Source of the DNA: Closterium sp. NIES-65
Lineage: Eukaryota; Streptophyta; Zygnematophyceae; Desmidiales; Closteriaceae
Assembly (NCBI GenBank): GCA_948144175.1
Contig: CANXME010002192.1
Location: forward strand, 682,001-746,000
DNA length: 64,000 bases
Reading direction: 5' to 3'
The notes below the pieces were generated by a model. The model worked only from the letters and a program-made list of their open reading frames with translations, had not been told where the DNA came from and did not search any database. The position numbers and the translations under genes are program-made. Shown one piece after another: positions 1 to 12,000 of the stretch (positions within the stretch are counted from its first letter, which is position 1; each line of letters opens with the position of its first letter).

Positions 1-3000
1 AGGAAAGGGGTCATTCGGGGTTGAGGTGATACAGGGAGGTGACGTGGCGCCCTGTGAGTGGCTGGTTGGCGTGGGGCCACGTGGGACTGTGGTTCTCTGG
101 GCAGTGTTTTGCCTGGATGACACTTCACCTCCTCGCTGTCCACGCGTGATGATGTGGCAGCAGGCAACTGGCGTTCTTCAGGATAAGGCTCTCAGCCACA
201 GCAATCACACGCACCTTCAGAGTTACAGCAATCACACCCACCCTTCCAGCCCCACAACCCACCTCATATCAGCCATCGTGCAAAGAGTTACCGGCCAGTC
301 CGGGAGCCCTCCCATGGCTGTCGAAATCGCAGAGAAGCTACCTGGAAGCTTCGTGCGCTGGTCCCGCCTGTGGCCGCCCGTGCTAGCGATCGGAGCCGGG
401 GGGAAACTTGGGGGCAGGATTGGTGGCAGCGCGGCGGATGGGCATGGGGCAACAGGGGGGGTCGGCGGAGGGGCAGCACAGCATGGCAGTACGGGCTACA
501 GCAGCCACAACAGCAGCAGCAGCAGTCACATGAGCAACAGCGGCGGCGGTGCCATTGCGAGCAGCAGGAGGGCAGCATGGGGATCAGTGAGTCAGCACGT
601 GCATCTGGCAGGGCACAGAGGGGCGATCACAGAGGTAGCTGTCCACCCAGCTCCAGGCTTCCCTCTTGCTGCCACCTTAGATGCTCATGGTGACACTCTC
701 CTGTGGGGCCCTCGCGCCCCTCCCTGGCTCCCCCTCCTCACGGAAACCCCGGAAGGTGCTTCTAACGAGTGGGTTCTGCTGGGCTCGCTTCCGCCAGCTG
801 TCCCAGGCAGTGGGGGAGGTGGATATGAGAGGGGTTTTGCACGGCTGGCATGGGCGCCTGTTCTGCTGCCAGGTGGCGGCAGCGTATTGGCTGTTGCTGG
901 CACTGGGAGTGTGGAGCTGTATCTGGTGAGGCGTATACGTGAGGAAAGGGATGGCGAGCATTCAGGGGGGGGCGAGCATCATGGGGGGCATGGGGGTCCG
1001 GGGGGGGGTTATGCTGGTGATGCAGAGGAGGAGCGTGTAGAGTGCAGCTGGCTGTGCTCTCTCACTCTCCTGAACGCATTCCCTGAAGCACCTGTAGAGG
1101 AAGCTGCAGGTGGTGCTACCACAGCTGCCGCTACAGCTGCTGCCACAGCTGGTCCGTTCCTGGGTGTTGCCTGCCTGCCTCACACGCCCCACTCTGCCAC
1201 CCATTCTGCATCCTCAACTCCAACGAATTCAGCAGCTGCAGGTCCTGCCAGGCCAGGCAGAGGAGAGAGGAGGGGGATTCGAGTGGTGGGTGTGGGACAG
1301 GGCGGGCTGTGTGTGTGCGTGTGGACTGTGGAAATATGCGTTCAGAGGGGTGAGGCAAGGGCGAGAGTGCACACAGAGAAGGAGTCCGTGGGATTTAGGG
1401 CTATTACTGACGAGGGGAAAGCAGGGGAAGGCGAGGAAAGAGCGGAAGGAGTGGAGGGAGCAGCATGGGAAGAAAATGCTGTTGGCTGGCTGGTGGGTGT
1501 GTGTGGAGCCGAGGGAGGAGGGGAGGAAGGAAAAGGAGGGGAACGAGGGGAGGGAGAGGGCGGAGAGGGGGTGGCAGCTGTAACGACAAGCACACGTGTG
1601 ATCAGGTTTCCCAGCAGCCGCCGGGTCACGTGCCTGCACTGCGCCCCTGTGAATGACTCAATATGGGCGTCTCCTCCTAAAGCAGGTGGTGCAGGTGGTG
1701 CTTTGCATCAGGGAGGAGGGAAACATGCCGCTGCTGATGGTACAGGGACAGCTGGTACTGCTGGTGCGTCTGGTTCTTCTGAACTGCAGGCATTGCAAGA
1801 GATGTTGAGTCGAAGGGGTTGGTTGGAGGAGGCTGGCGGTTTGCTTTCAGGGGCAGGAGCTGGTTCTGCAACTTCCGGGCAGTTTGAATCTGGGCAGTTT
1901 GAGTCTGGACAATTTGGATCTGGGCAGTTTGGTTCTGAGCAGTTTGGTTCTGGGCAGTTTGCTGCCCGTTTTGGGCTGCCCAAGGGGAAGCACGCAGAGG
2001 AGGAGGAGGAGGGTCTGCCTTATGAGTTTGCAGTCGGGTGCAGTGATGGTTGCATGCGATTCTGGAAGGAGACGGGAATTGAGGCTGCAGTAAGTTGTGA
2101 AGCAAACGATGCAGCAGCAGCACCAGCAGCAGTAGTAGCAGCAGCAGGAGCTGCAACAGGAGCAACAGGAGCAGCGGGAGCAGCAGGAGCAGCAGGAGCA
2201 GCGGGAGCAGCGGGAGCAGCAGGAGCAGCAGGAGCAGCGGGAGCAGACGCAGCAGCAGCAGTGGAAGAGAGCAGCAGCTCTGGAGCTTGGGAATGTGTTG
2301 GCTGCGTTAGAGTGTCCTCTGGTCCCGTTATAAGCACCAGCGCATGTCCGAGTGGAACCTTGTTCGCTTCAGTGGCAGGAAGAGGAGCAGACGCAACGGC
2401 AAACGAACCAGCAACCGAAGCAGTATCTGATACAGCGAACACCGAAACAGAGAGGGGGTTCCTGGGACAGCAAATCCCAGGAACAACTGTGTCGCTTTGG
2501 GAAATGCTTCCTGCTGCTATTCACGGCTGGTCATCCTTTCGACTGGAAGGAGAAATTCAAGTCTCCCTAACCCCACTAACCGCTTCAACAGCCGGGGCTG
2601 CTTCTGCCGAACCTGGCGCTCTGGAATGGTTGGGCAGACCCGAAGCAGTGCTCATGGCTTGGCACGATCCTGGCAATGGCCATTCTCTCCTTGCAGTCGC
2701 CGCCGCAGCTAGGGTTTGTGTCTTTACACGTGCCCGCACCCCTGCTCCTCTTCCCCTTGATCCCAATTCCACCGACCCCCTAAGCTCCCCTAGTGCCTCT
2801 GCTGGTGGATTGGCTGGTACCGGGGTTGGCACTGGCAGCGGCACTGCTGGTTCTGGTCCCGGTCAGGATCGGGGAAGCGTGTACCAGGAATGGAATCGGT
2901 CTGGGGGAAGGATCCAGGAAGCTTCTACAGGGAGGCGTGATTCAGTGGAGGCGGTAAGGGCAGGGGGGTGGAAAGCCCCAGGGTGGGCGGGGTGGGTGGA

Positions 3001-6000
3001 GGTGGGGCGGGTGGAGCTGGGGGAGGTGGGATTCGTGCGGTGCTTGTCGTGGGCCCCACAAGGGGTGCTGCTGGTGGGGACGGGGCAGCAGCTGCTGGTG
3101 ATCAGCCCTGTGATGCGAGCTGAGGCAGCTGTAGAAGCAGTCGGGGCAGCAGGGGAAGGTGCAGGGTCAGCAGGAGCTGGTGCAGCGGATGTGACACCAG
3201 CAGCAGCAGGAGGGGGAGGAGGAGCAGGAGCAGGTGGAGGAGTCAGGGCAGGGTTTACAGCAGGCAAGGCTGGGCTTGGGCTTGCCTATTCCCGAGAGCC
3301 ATCCGCAGCAGACCTGTCCCTCTCCGTCTCCCCGTGGATCTCCCCTGCCACTTCCCAGCTCAGCCTCACCTCCATGTCGCACATCAGCCTGACAGACCTT
3401 GCAGTCGTGGCTTCCCGAAGCGGCAGGTCCGGGGCTGGCGCGCAGGCTCGGCCCGTGGCTCGGGTGTCCAGCCGCCTGTCTCTGCCACTGTCAGCTTCAG
3501 ACCCAGCTCTAGCAGCCGCTCAGAGTGTTCTGGCTGGGGCAGGCACAGCAGGGACAGGTGCAGGAGCAGGAATAGGGTCAGGAGCAGGAGGGGCAGGAGG
3601 GGGAGGAGGGGGAGGAAGGGCAGGGGTGCTGGGAGGGGGACGAGTGTTGCCATACACTCCGTCTGCCCCCAACTTTGGCCTTCTGGGCAGCCCTGCGAGG
3701 CGTGACGCTAGCAGCAGTGGGGGACAGTTCACCAGTGGAACAGGAGAGGCAGGAGGAGGTGAGGTGATCGCAGAAGCAGGGTCGGAAAGAGAGGATGTGA
3801 AAGTATCCGCGCTGGTTCGTGCGCTGGACGGCAGCGGGCGGCTGTTGCTGTCTGATGCGGTGGCAGCAGTGGCATCAGTGGTACCAGATTACCACCCCAC
3901 GGTCATCTGGACTCTACTCAACCAGGGATTGCTGCCTTCTGCACGTGCATGCATCCGCCACCTCTCGCGCTCCCTCGCTGCAGCCCAAGCCAAGGCTCAC
4001 AGTGCTCACAGCCAGCACCAGCCGGTTAAGGGTTTTATCTCTCAGACCTGCCATGGCTCCTCGTCTTCCTCCTCCTCTTCCTCCACTGGTTGTTGCATCC
4101 CTCCATGTGTCCCCTATTCACAGCTGTGCCTCCCTGAAGCCTCCTCCTCTGCCTCAGGTGCACCTGTCGCGAAGGCTGCTGCTGCTGCCTCGTCCGGACG
4201 TCTGTCGGGGGGATTCGGAGGGGATTTTGGGGGATTTGGAGGGTCTGGAGGGGGTTTTGCTGGGTTTAGCAGCACAGGAGAAAGTAGTATGGGAAGCAGG
4301 TCTGGTGGGGGTGGGGGGGGCGCTGGTCGGGGGACTAGTGCAAGGGCGAGTGGTGGTGGTGGTGGTGGTGGTGGTGGTGGTGGTGGTGGTGGTGGGTCCA
4401 AGCAAGCGTATAATCCTTTTAGTCTCGTGAACGTGAGAAGTGCTTTGGATGACAGTGATGGGGAGGAGGAGGGGGAAGAGGTGGACGTGGGAGGGAAGAG
4501 AGGGTCAGCTGGAGCAGGAGAGAGCAGCAAGGGTGCTGATAGTGGTGGTGGAGGAGGAGGAGGAGGGTTGGGAGTGAAGGGTAGTGGCGTTGTTCCACCT
4601 GCAGTGCTGCGGTGGCAGCAGTTGCAGCAGCAGGTGCTGGTGGGGGGGCAAGCTCCTTTCACAGAGGCCGAAGCAACAGCCATCTTCCAGGTGCTATCTG
4701 AGGCAGGCGGGACCTGCAGCACAGGTACCTCCTCTGGTGGTGGTAGTGGTACACGGATGGCTGGTGTGTGGTACACCTCTGGGTTGACAGCAGCGGAGGC
4801 GGACATGGTGGTGGTGTTGTTAGACGTGCTCGCAGCCATGGATGGGGTGGGTGTGAAGGAGGAGGAGGAGGAGGAGGAGTTGCAGCAGCCTGAGGGTGGT
4901 TCTTCATCGTCAGCAGTAACAGCAGCAGCGTCAGTGGCGCGAGCAGTCAAGGCTCTAGATGAACCGGGGAAAAGGTAGTCTCTTGTCCTTACCTCCCTCC
5001 CTCCGTCCCTCCGTCCCTCCCTCCCTCCCTCCGTCCGTCCGTCTGCCATCCCTCCCTTCCTCCCTCCCTCCCTCCCTTCCTCCTTCCCTCCTCCGTTCCC
5101 CAGTTCGACTGATCTTACTCTTTCTCCCCTCACATTCTTCCTCCACAGCCTGACAGCCTGACACGTTCTCCTGGCGGACAGCACACTGCACCTCTCACAT
5201 GCAGTCTAGTCTCGAAAGCCTCAGAAGCCTCTCGCCTCTCAGCTGAGCTTGTCTTTTCCCCTCTCTCTCTACCTCCCTGCTGCAGGTTCTGGCTCGCGCT
5301 CCACCCCTCCCGTGCAGCAAAATGACACTAACAACTGCTGACAGAGTTCTTCTCCCCTTCCCGCCCCTCCCCCCTCTTCACTCCCTCCCTCCGTGCTGCA
5401 GGTTCTGGCTCGCACTCCACCTCTCCCGTGCAGCAAAGAAGCACCAGCAGCGCCGCGCTGCTGCCGCAGCCGCAGCCGCAGCCGCAGCCGCAGCCGCAGC
5501 TGCAGCAGCTGAAAAGGCCGCCTCAGCAGCAACCACCAGAGCAGGAGCAGCAGCTTCTGCCTTCGGCTCTTTCTCTGCCCGTAGGCTCATCATCATCAGC
5601 AGGCCCGGGGCAGGTTCATCTGGGGCAGGTGGGCTTGGACAGCAGCAGCAACAGCAGGGGCAGGGGCAGGTGCAGGGGCAGCAGGGGCAGGGGCAGCAGC
5701 AGGGGCAGGGGGAGGGGCAGGAGGGGAAGCTGGAGGTGGAGTCGCGTGCAGTGGCGTGGGCGGTGCACACGGAGTCAGTGGGTGATGTGGTGAATGCATG
5801 CCTGCATGATGCTGACAAACCCACGTGGGCGGGTCTCAAGGCCCTGGGAGTCGGGTACTGGCTCTGCAACACCACGCAGCTCAGACAGCTGGTGGGTGTA
5901 TGGCCATCTATAGTCTATCTTGTGGTGGAGTGTGCTGGAGTGTGCTGGAGTGTGGTGGATTGTGGTGGAGTGTGGTGGAGTGTGGTGGAGTGTGGCGCAG

Positions 6001-9000
6001 TGTGCTGGAGTGTATTGGAGTGTGGTGGAGTGTGGCGGAGTGTGCTGGAGTGTATTGGAGTGTGGTGGAGTGTAGTGGAGTGTGGCGGTTTCTACGCTTT
6101 TGCCACCCGTTCCATCTCGTTCCATCTCTTTCCCTATCTTACCGTACCACCCTCCCTCCCCTCAGATGGAGCGGGTAGCGCGGGCGCAGTACCAGCAGAG
6201 GCGGGATCCCAAGGACTGCGCGCTGCTCTACATGGTTCTGGACCGCCGCTCCGTGCTGCACGGGCTGCTCAAGCTCAGCCGCGACGACCGCGACAAGAAA
6301 CTGGTGGACTTCCTGGGGAGGGACTTCACGGTACGTGAAACATGGGCCTTAGGAGGGTTTCTTGAGGGGCTTGCGGGGGGGACAGGGTCAGGGTCAGGGC
6401 CTGGGTCAGGGTCGAGTTCAGGGTCGGGGTCAGGGTCGGGGTCAGGGTCGGGGTCAGGGCCTGGGTCAGGGTCGGGTTCAGGGTCGGGGTCAGGGTCGGG
6501 GTCAGGGTCGGGGTCAGGGCCTGGGTCAGGGTCGGGTTCAGGGTCGGGGTCAGGGTCGGGGTCAGGGTCGGGGTCAGGGCCTGGGTCAGGGTCGGGTTCA
6601 GGGTCGGGGTCAGGGTCGGGGTCAGGGCCTGGGTCAGGGTCGGGTTCAGGGTCGGGGTCAGGGCCTGGGTCAGGGTCGGGTTCAGGGTCGGGGTCAGGGT
6701 CGGGATCAGGGTCGGGGTCAGGGTCGGGGTCAGCGTCCTTCTGTGCTTCAAACCCCATCCCCATGTCCTCCTGGCCCACACCTGCCCATTCCCTCCAATT
6801 GCTTTCCCCCGCCATCCCTCCTGTTCACACTCACGGGCGGAGCGGCACAGAGCAGCAGCTCTGAAGAACGCGTATGTGCTCCTTTCTCAACACCACTGAA
6901 GTCGCAGCACCGCTTTGACCTCGCACCCACCTTCTTCCTCCTGGGCGACGACATTCCCTCAAGGAATCCCCAGCCCTTGTACTGTGACAACAGGGCTGTT
7001 CCGACCCAACCACTGCTTTACCCCAGATACCCCACTTCCCCTTCTGCCCCACCCCTACCCCCTCCTTCCAACTGCTTCTCCTGCTTCCATTCCCACCCAC
7101 TATTCATCCTCACAGGAGGAGCGGCATAGAGCAGCAGCTCTGAAGAACGCGTATGTGCTCCTTTCGCAGCACCGCTTTGACCTCGCAGCCACCTTCGTCC
7201 TCCTCGGAGACGACATCCCCTCCTCTGCCTCCGTGTGCGCCCGCAACCTCAACAAGCTGACCGATGTTCCCTCCCGCCCTCCCTCCCTCCCTTTCACTCC
7301 CACCTTCCCCTCTTCCATTCTCCACTCCCTACCCTAACAGGTGGAGCGGCACAGAGCAGCAGCTCTGAAGAATGCATACGTGTTGCTGTCGCAGCACCGC
7401 TTTGACCTCGCAGCCACCTTCTTCCTCCTGGGCGACGACATTCCCTCAAGGAATCCCCAGCTGGCCCTTGTACCAGCCCTTGTACTGTGACAACAGGGCT
7501 GTTCGGACCCAACCACTGCTATGAAGATTGGTTTTGAGACGTCTTAAAACCAATCTTCATACACGTAGCCACCTTCTTCCTCCTGGGCGACGACATTCCC
7601 TCAAGGAAACCCCAGCCCTTGTACTGTGACAACAGGGCTGTTCCGACCCAACCACTGCTTTACCCCGGATACCCCACTTCCCCTTCTGCCCCACCCCTAC
7701 CCCCTCCTTCCAACTGCGTCTCCTGCTTCCATTCCCACCCACCATTCATCCTCACAGGAGGAGCGGCACAGAGCAGCAGCTCTGAAGAATGCGTATGTGC
7801 TCCTTTCACAGCACCGCTTTGACCTCGCAGCCACCTTTTTCCTCCTGGGAGACGACATCCCCTCCTCTGCCTCCGTGTGCGCCCGCAACCTCAACAAGCT
7901 GACCAATGTTCCCTCCCGCCCTCCCTCCCTCCCTCCCTTTCACTCCCACCGTCCCCTCTTCCATTCTCCACTCCCTACCCTAACAGGAGGAGCAGCACAG
8001 AGCAGCAGCACTGAGGAACGCGTATGTGCTGCTGTCGCAGCACCGCTTTGACCTGCCAGGCACCATTGTGCTGTCTGCCCCCTCCACTCCCTCTTCCATC
8101 CCCCCCTGTCACAGGAGGAGCGGCACAGAGCAGCAGCTCTGAAGAATGCATACGTGTTGCTGTCGCAGCACCGCTTCGACCTCGCAGCCACCTTTTTCCT
8201 CCTGGGAGACGACATCCCCTCCGCCGCCTCTGTGTGCGCCCGCAACCTCAACGACCCCCAGCTCGCGCTCGTGCTGTGCCGGCTGCGGGAGGACAAGGCG
8301 GGGGCGGCAGCATATTCAAAGGATGTGATTCAGCGGCTCTTGTTGCCAGAGGCTGTTTCGAAAGGGGACGCCTGGATGGTCTGCACTCTCAAGGTGAGAA
8401 AGTGACATTCCCTCTGCTGCCTCCGTCCGTCTGTGCGCGCAACCTCGGGGATCCGCAGCTGGCGCTCGTGCTGTGCCGGCCGAGGGAGGACAAGGCGGGG
8501 GCTGGAGCGTACTCGAGGGACGTGATTCAGCGCCTGCTGCTGCCGGATGCTGTTTCCAAAGGGGATGCCTGGATGGTTTGCACGCTTAAAGTGAGGCGTT
8601 TTGGTTTTGGAATTTAAGTTCTTCCTCACTGCCAGTTCCTGCCTGCCCCGCTCGCATCATATCACCCTGCCACACATCTCCAATCACATCCTGCAGAAGT
8701 GAAGCCATGCCGTGCCTGCCCTGCCGCTCCATCCATCCCTGTCTACTCCCCTTCACAGTGGCTTATGGGACAAAAGCTCGAAGCCCTCCAAGGCCTTGTC
8801 CTGTCCTCCCACTACAACACCAACACTCCCTCCCTCACTCGCTCCTCCTCCTCCTCCTCCTCCACCACCGCCACTGCCAGCTCAGCACTCACCCCGTCGC
8901 ACCCCGCCATGTCAGCAGCCGAGCCAGCTGGCGCTGAGGTGGCGGCGTTCTGCGCCACAGTGGCAAAGAAGCCAGGTCTGGGGGAGGAGACGGAGGCAGT

Positions 9001-12000
9001 GCAGAGACTGGCAGCAGTGGCAGCAGTTGAGGCTGTCAGTGGGGGCGACCACATGGGACTTGTGCTGCAATCTGTGCTCGAAATCACCAAGCAGAGGGGT
9101 TTGGGTCCGGTTCAGAGCGGTGCTGGTCAGGCGCAGAGCGGTGCTGGTGGCTTCAGTGGTGGGGCACTGGATTTCGAAGGCATGAACGTGGGCTCAGGCA
9201 GCAATGGTGCTGTAGGTTCCGGTGGAGCTGGTTTAAGTGTTCCCATGGGGGCAATGGTCGGGAAGACAGTAGGTTCGGTACCAGCGGTAGTGGGGGAGGG
9301 ATGGGTGATGCCTGCAGTGGTGGCAGCAGTGCAATCAGCCAAGCTGCGGCAGCTGCTGAAGCAGAGAGCTGCTGCCTGCCTTGCTGCTGCTAGCGTGGTA
9401 GACGGAGATGTTAAGAGCGGTGGGAGAGACGGGAGAGTGGGAGGAGGAAGAGGAGGAGGAGGAGGGAGGGGAGGAGGGAGCAGGGGGGTGTGTGAGGTGG
9501 TGGAGGAGGTGGAGGCATGGGCTAAGCACTGTGCGAGCGATCACACTGCTGCCCTCGCTGCTGTGAGTCTCCTTCCCCTTCTCACTGCCCCATCTGATAC
9601 TTGGCTTCAGTAACTCCCTTGCATGACACCACTCCTTCCTGTGCTGTCCATTGGACTGCTCTTGACCTCCCTATTCGTTCTGTACTAAATCCATTTGTGG
9701 CGTCCTCACTGCCACCGCCTCTATTTCCTCATTCCCTCTTCCCGTTCCCAGTCACATCCCCTTCAGTTCCAGTTTCAACCGTTCCACTCCAATCTCCCCC
9801 CACCACCCACCCCCCACCTCCCCCACCTCCCTTCTCTTTTCCCTCCAGATATCCTCCCAGGCCATAACGGCCTCTCAGCCATTCACCTTATGCCACGTCA
9901 CGGCCCACATGGCACAATGGGCCATCCCCAGGCCGCTCCCGCGCCCAGATGCAATCTCCACCGTCCATCCGCCCCACCTTATTGAAGATCTACGCGCACA
10001 GCTGTGCATGGTAATCCTTAGGCGGGTGGCCGTCAGTCTCCCCCCCGCACTGTCACGGGTGGTCATGGGGAGAGGGGCGGTGGGCGGAGGGAGGTGGAGG
10101 GTGAAGCGAGTAGGTTCTGGGCCTGGTGAAACGAAATTCCCACCACAGCAGCAGCCGCAGCAGCAGCAGCAGCAGCAGCGGCAGCATCAGGGACAGCAGC
10201 AGCAGGAGAAAAAGCAGCGTTTGCTAAATCATTATCTGGACGAGGGTCTGGGCGTGGATGCGTTGCGATTGGTCCACGTGGCAGGGGAGATCCTGCAGAT
10301 GTGGCGGGAAGGAGCAGCAGCAATGCGAGCTGCCGCTGCTGCCTCTGCTTCTACCGCCGCCCATGCTGCTTCTGCCTCCACCTCTGCCTCTGCCCCTGCT
10401 GCTGCAACAACAGCTGCTGCTGCTGCCAATGCAAGAAACCACCCATCAAGCCCATCATTCACACCCCCCACATCCCCCATCCCGCCCCACATGGCTCTAG
10501 ACAATTCAGAGACCTTGCTAGAGCAGAAGATAGAGGCCGAGGGGCGAGTAGTGGCTGCTCTGGCTCTCATCTGCTTTGTAACTGCTGCCTGGATGTCTCA
10601 CCGCCCTCTCACCCTTGCTCGACTGCTCGAGCCAGTGGTGAGGGAGCGAGGCGGGGAGAGAGGATGGAGAGGGGTCGGGGAAGGAGGGTTTGGTGAGAAA
10701 ATGGGGGGAGATGGGGAAGGGGAGAGAGTCGTGCGGAGTGTGGGGGGGAGATTAGGGGTTGGGGGGGTTGGTGGAGCGCCTGTGTTGTCTGGGGAGGGGG
10801 AGGATTGCCTGGAGTGGTTTCTGGGGTTGGAGAGACGGTTGAATGGGGGAGGTGGGGTGGCTGGCGAAGGAGGGGAGCGAGAGCATGGAGGGGGGCTGGT
10901 GCATACAGAAGGGGGTGTTAATGGTGCAGGGGGGGAGAGAAAGGGAGATAAGGAGAAGGAGGTGGGACAGGGCACAGCAGAACTTGGGGGGAAGGATGAG
11001 GAGGGCAGATTCGTGGGACCTGGACGGGCGGTTGTCGAGGGAAAAGTGGTGGTCCTATCAGAGGACGACATGTGGCGCGTTGTGGGCGCGTCAGTGTGGT
11101 CGCTAGTGGAGTGGTATGTGAGGAAGCAGGCCGTGCCTCCGTCGCTTATTAGCCGGGCGTTCCAGTCGTTTGGGTGGATGTCACCTGTTCAGTCATACCT
11201 GCAGAACCACCACCACCAGCACCCGCAGCAGCTGCAGCCTCAGCACCCGCAGCACTTGCAGCAGCAGCAGCAGGGTCGTTTGTTTGGGCAGCCCAGCCCT
11301 TCTCAGCAGCAGCAGGTGGGGCAGCAGGGGCAGGGGGGGCGCAGTCCCATGCAAGCCCCCCCGGCTCACCCTCTCCATCTCTCCCATCTCCTTCCCCAGC
11401 ATCACAACCACAACCACCAGCAGCAGCAGCAGCACTGGCAGCCGCCGCACCACTTTGTTCCCTACAGCCCACCCCAAAGCGGCACCACCACCCCCACCCT
11501 CTCCACCCCTCCTCTCTCCCCCCACCTCCACCCCCACGCCCTTCTCTCCCCTGACCAGCACCAACACCAGCTGCTGCAGCAGCAGCAATACCACCATCAC
11601 CACCATCAGCAGCAGCAGCCCCCACCTGCCCCATCCTCTTTCTTCTCTGCTTTCTCCCGGCCTTGGACCTCTCCCGCTTCCCCTGCCCCTTCCTCCTCCT
11701 CCTCCCTCCTCTCCCCCGCGCCCTCCCCTGCTCCCTCCCCCGCACCCTCCCACCTGAAGCCTACAGGGGCAGCAGGAGGGGGGATGGCGGGAGCAGCATC
11801 AGCAGCTGCTGCAGCGGCAGTGGCAGCAGCAGCCAAAGCAGCAGATAGGGCAGGAGGAGAGGGTGAGCGAAGAACAGGGGCAGTTGCAGGGGTGGGGAGA
11901 GGGGGAAACAGAGACGCAGCAGCACATTCCGCCCATTTGTTTCCACAGGCGCTCCTACCAGATGCATGTGCTGCTGCAGCTGCGTCTGACGCGCTGGTCC

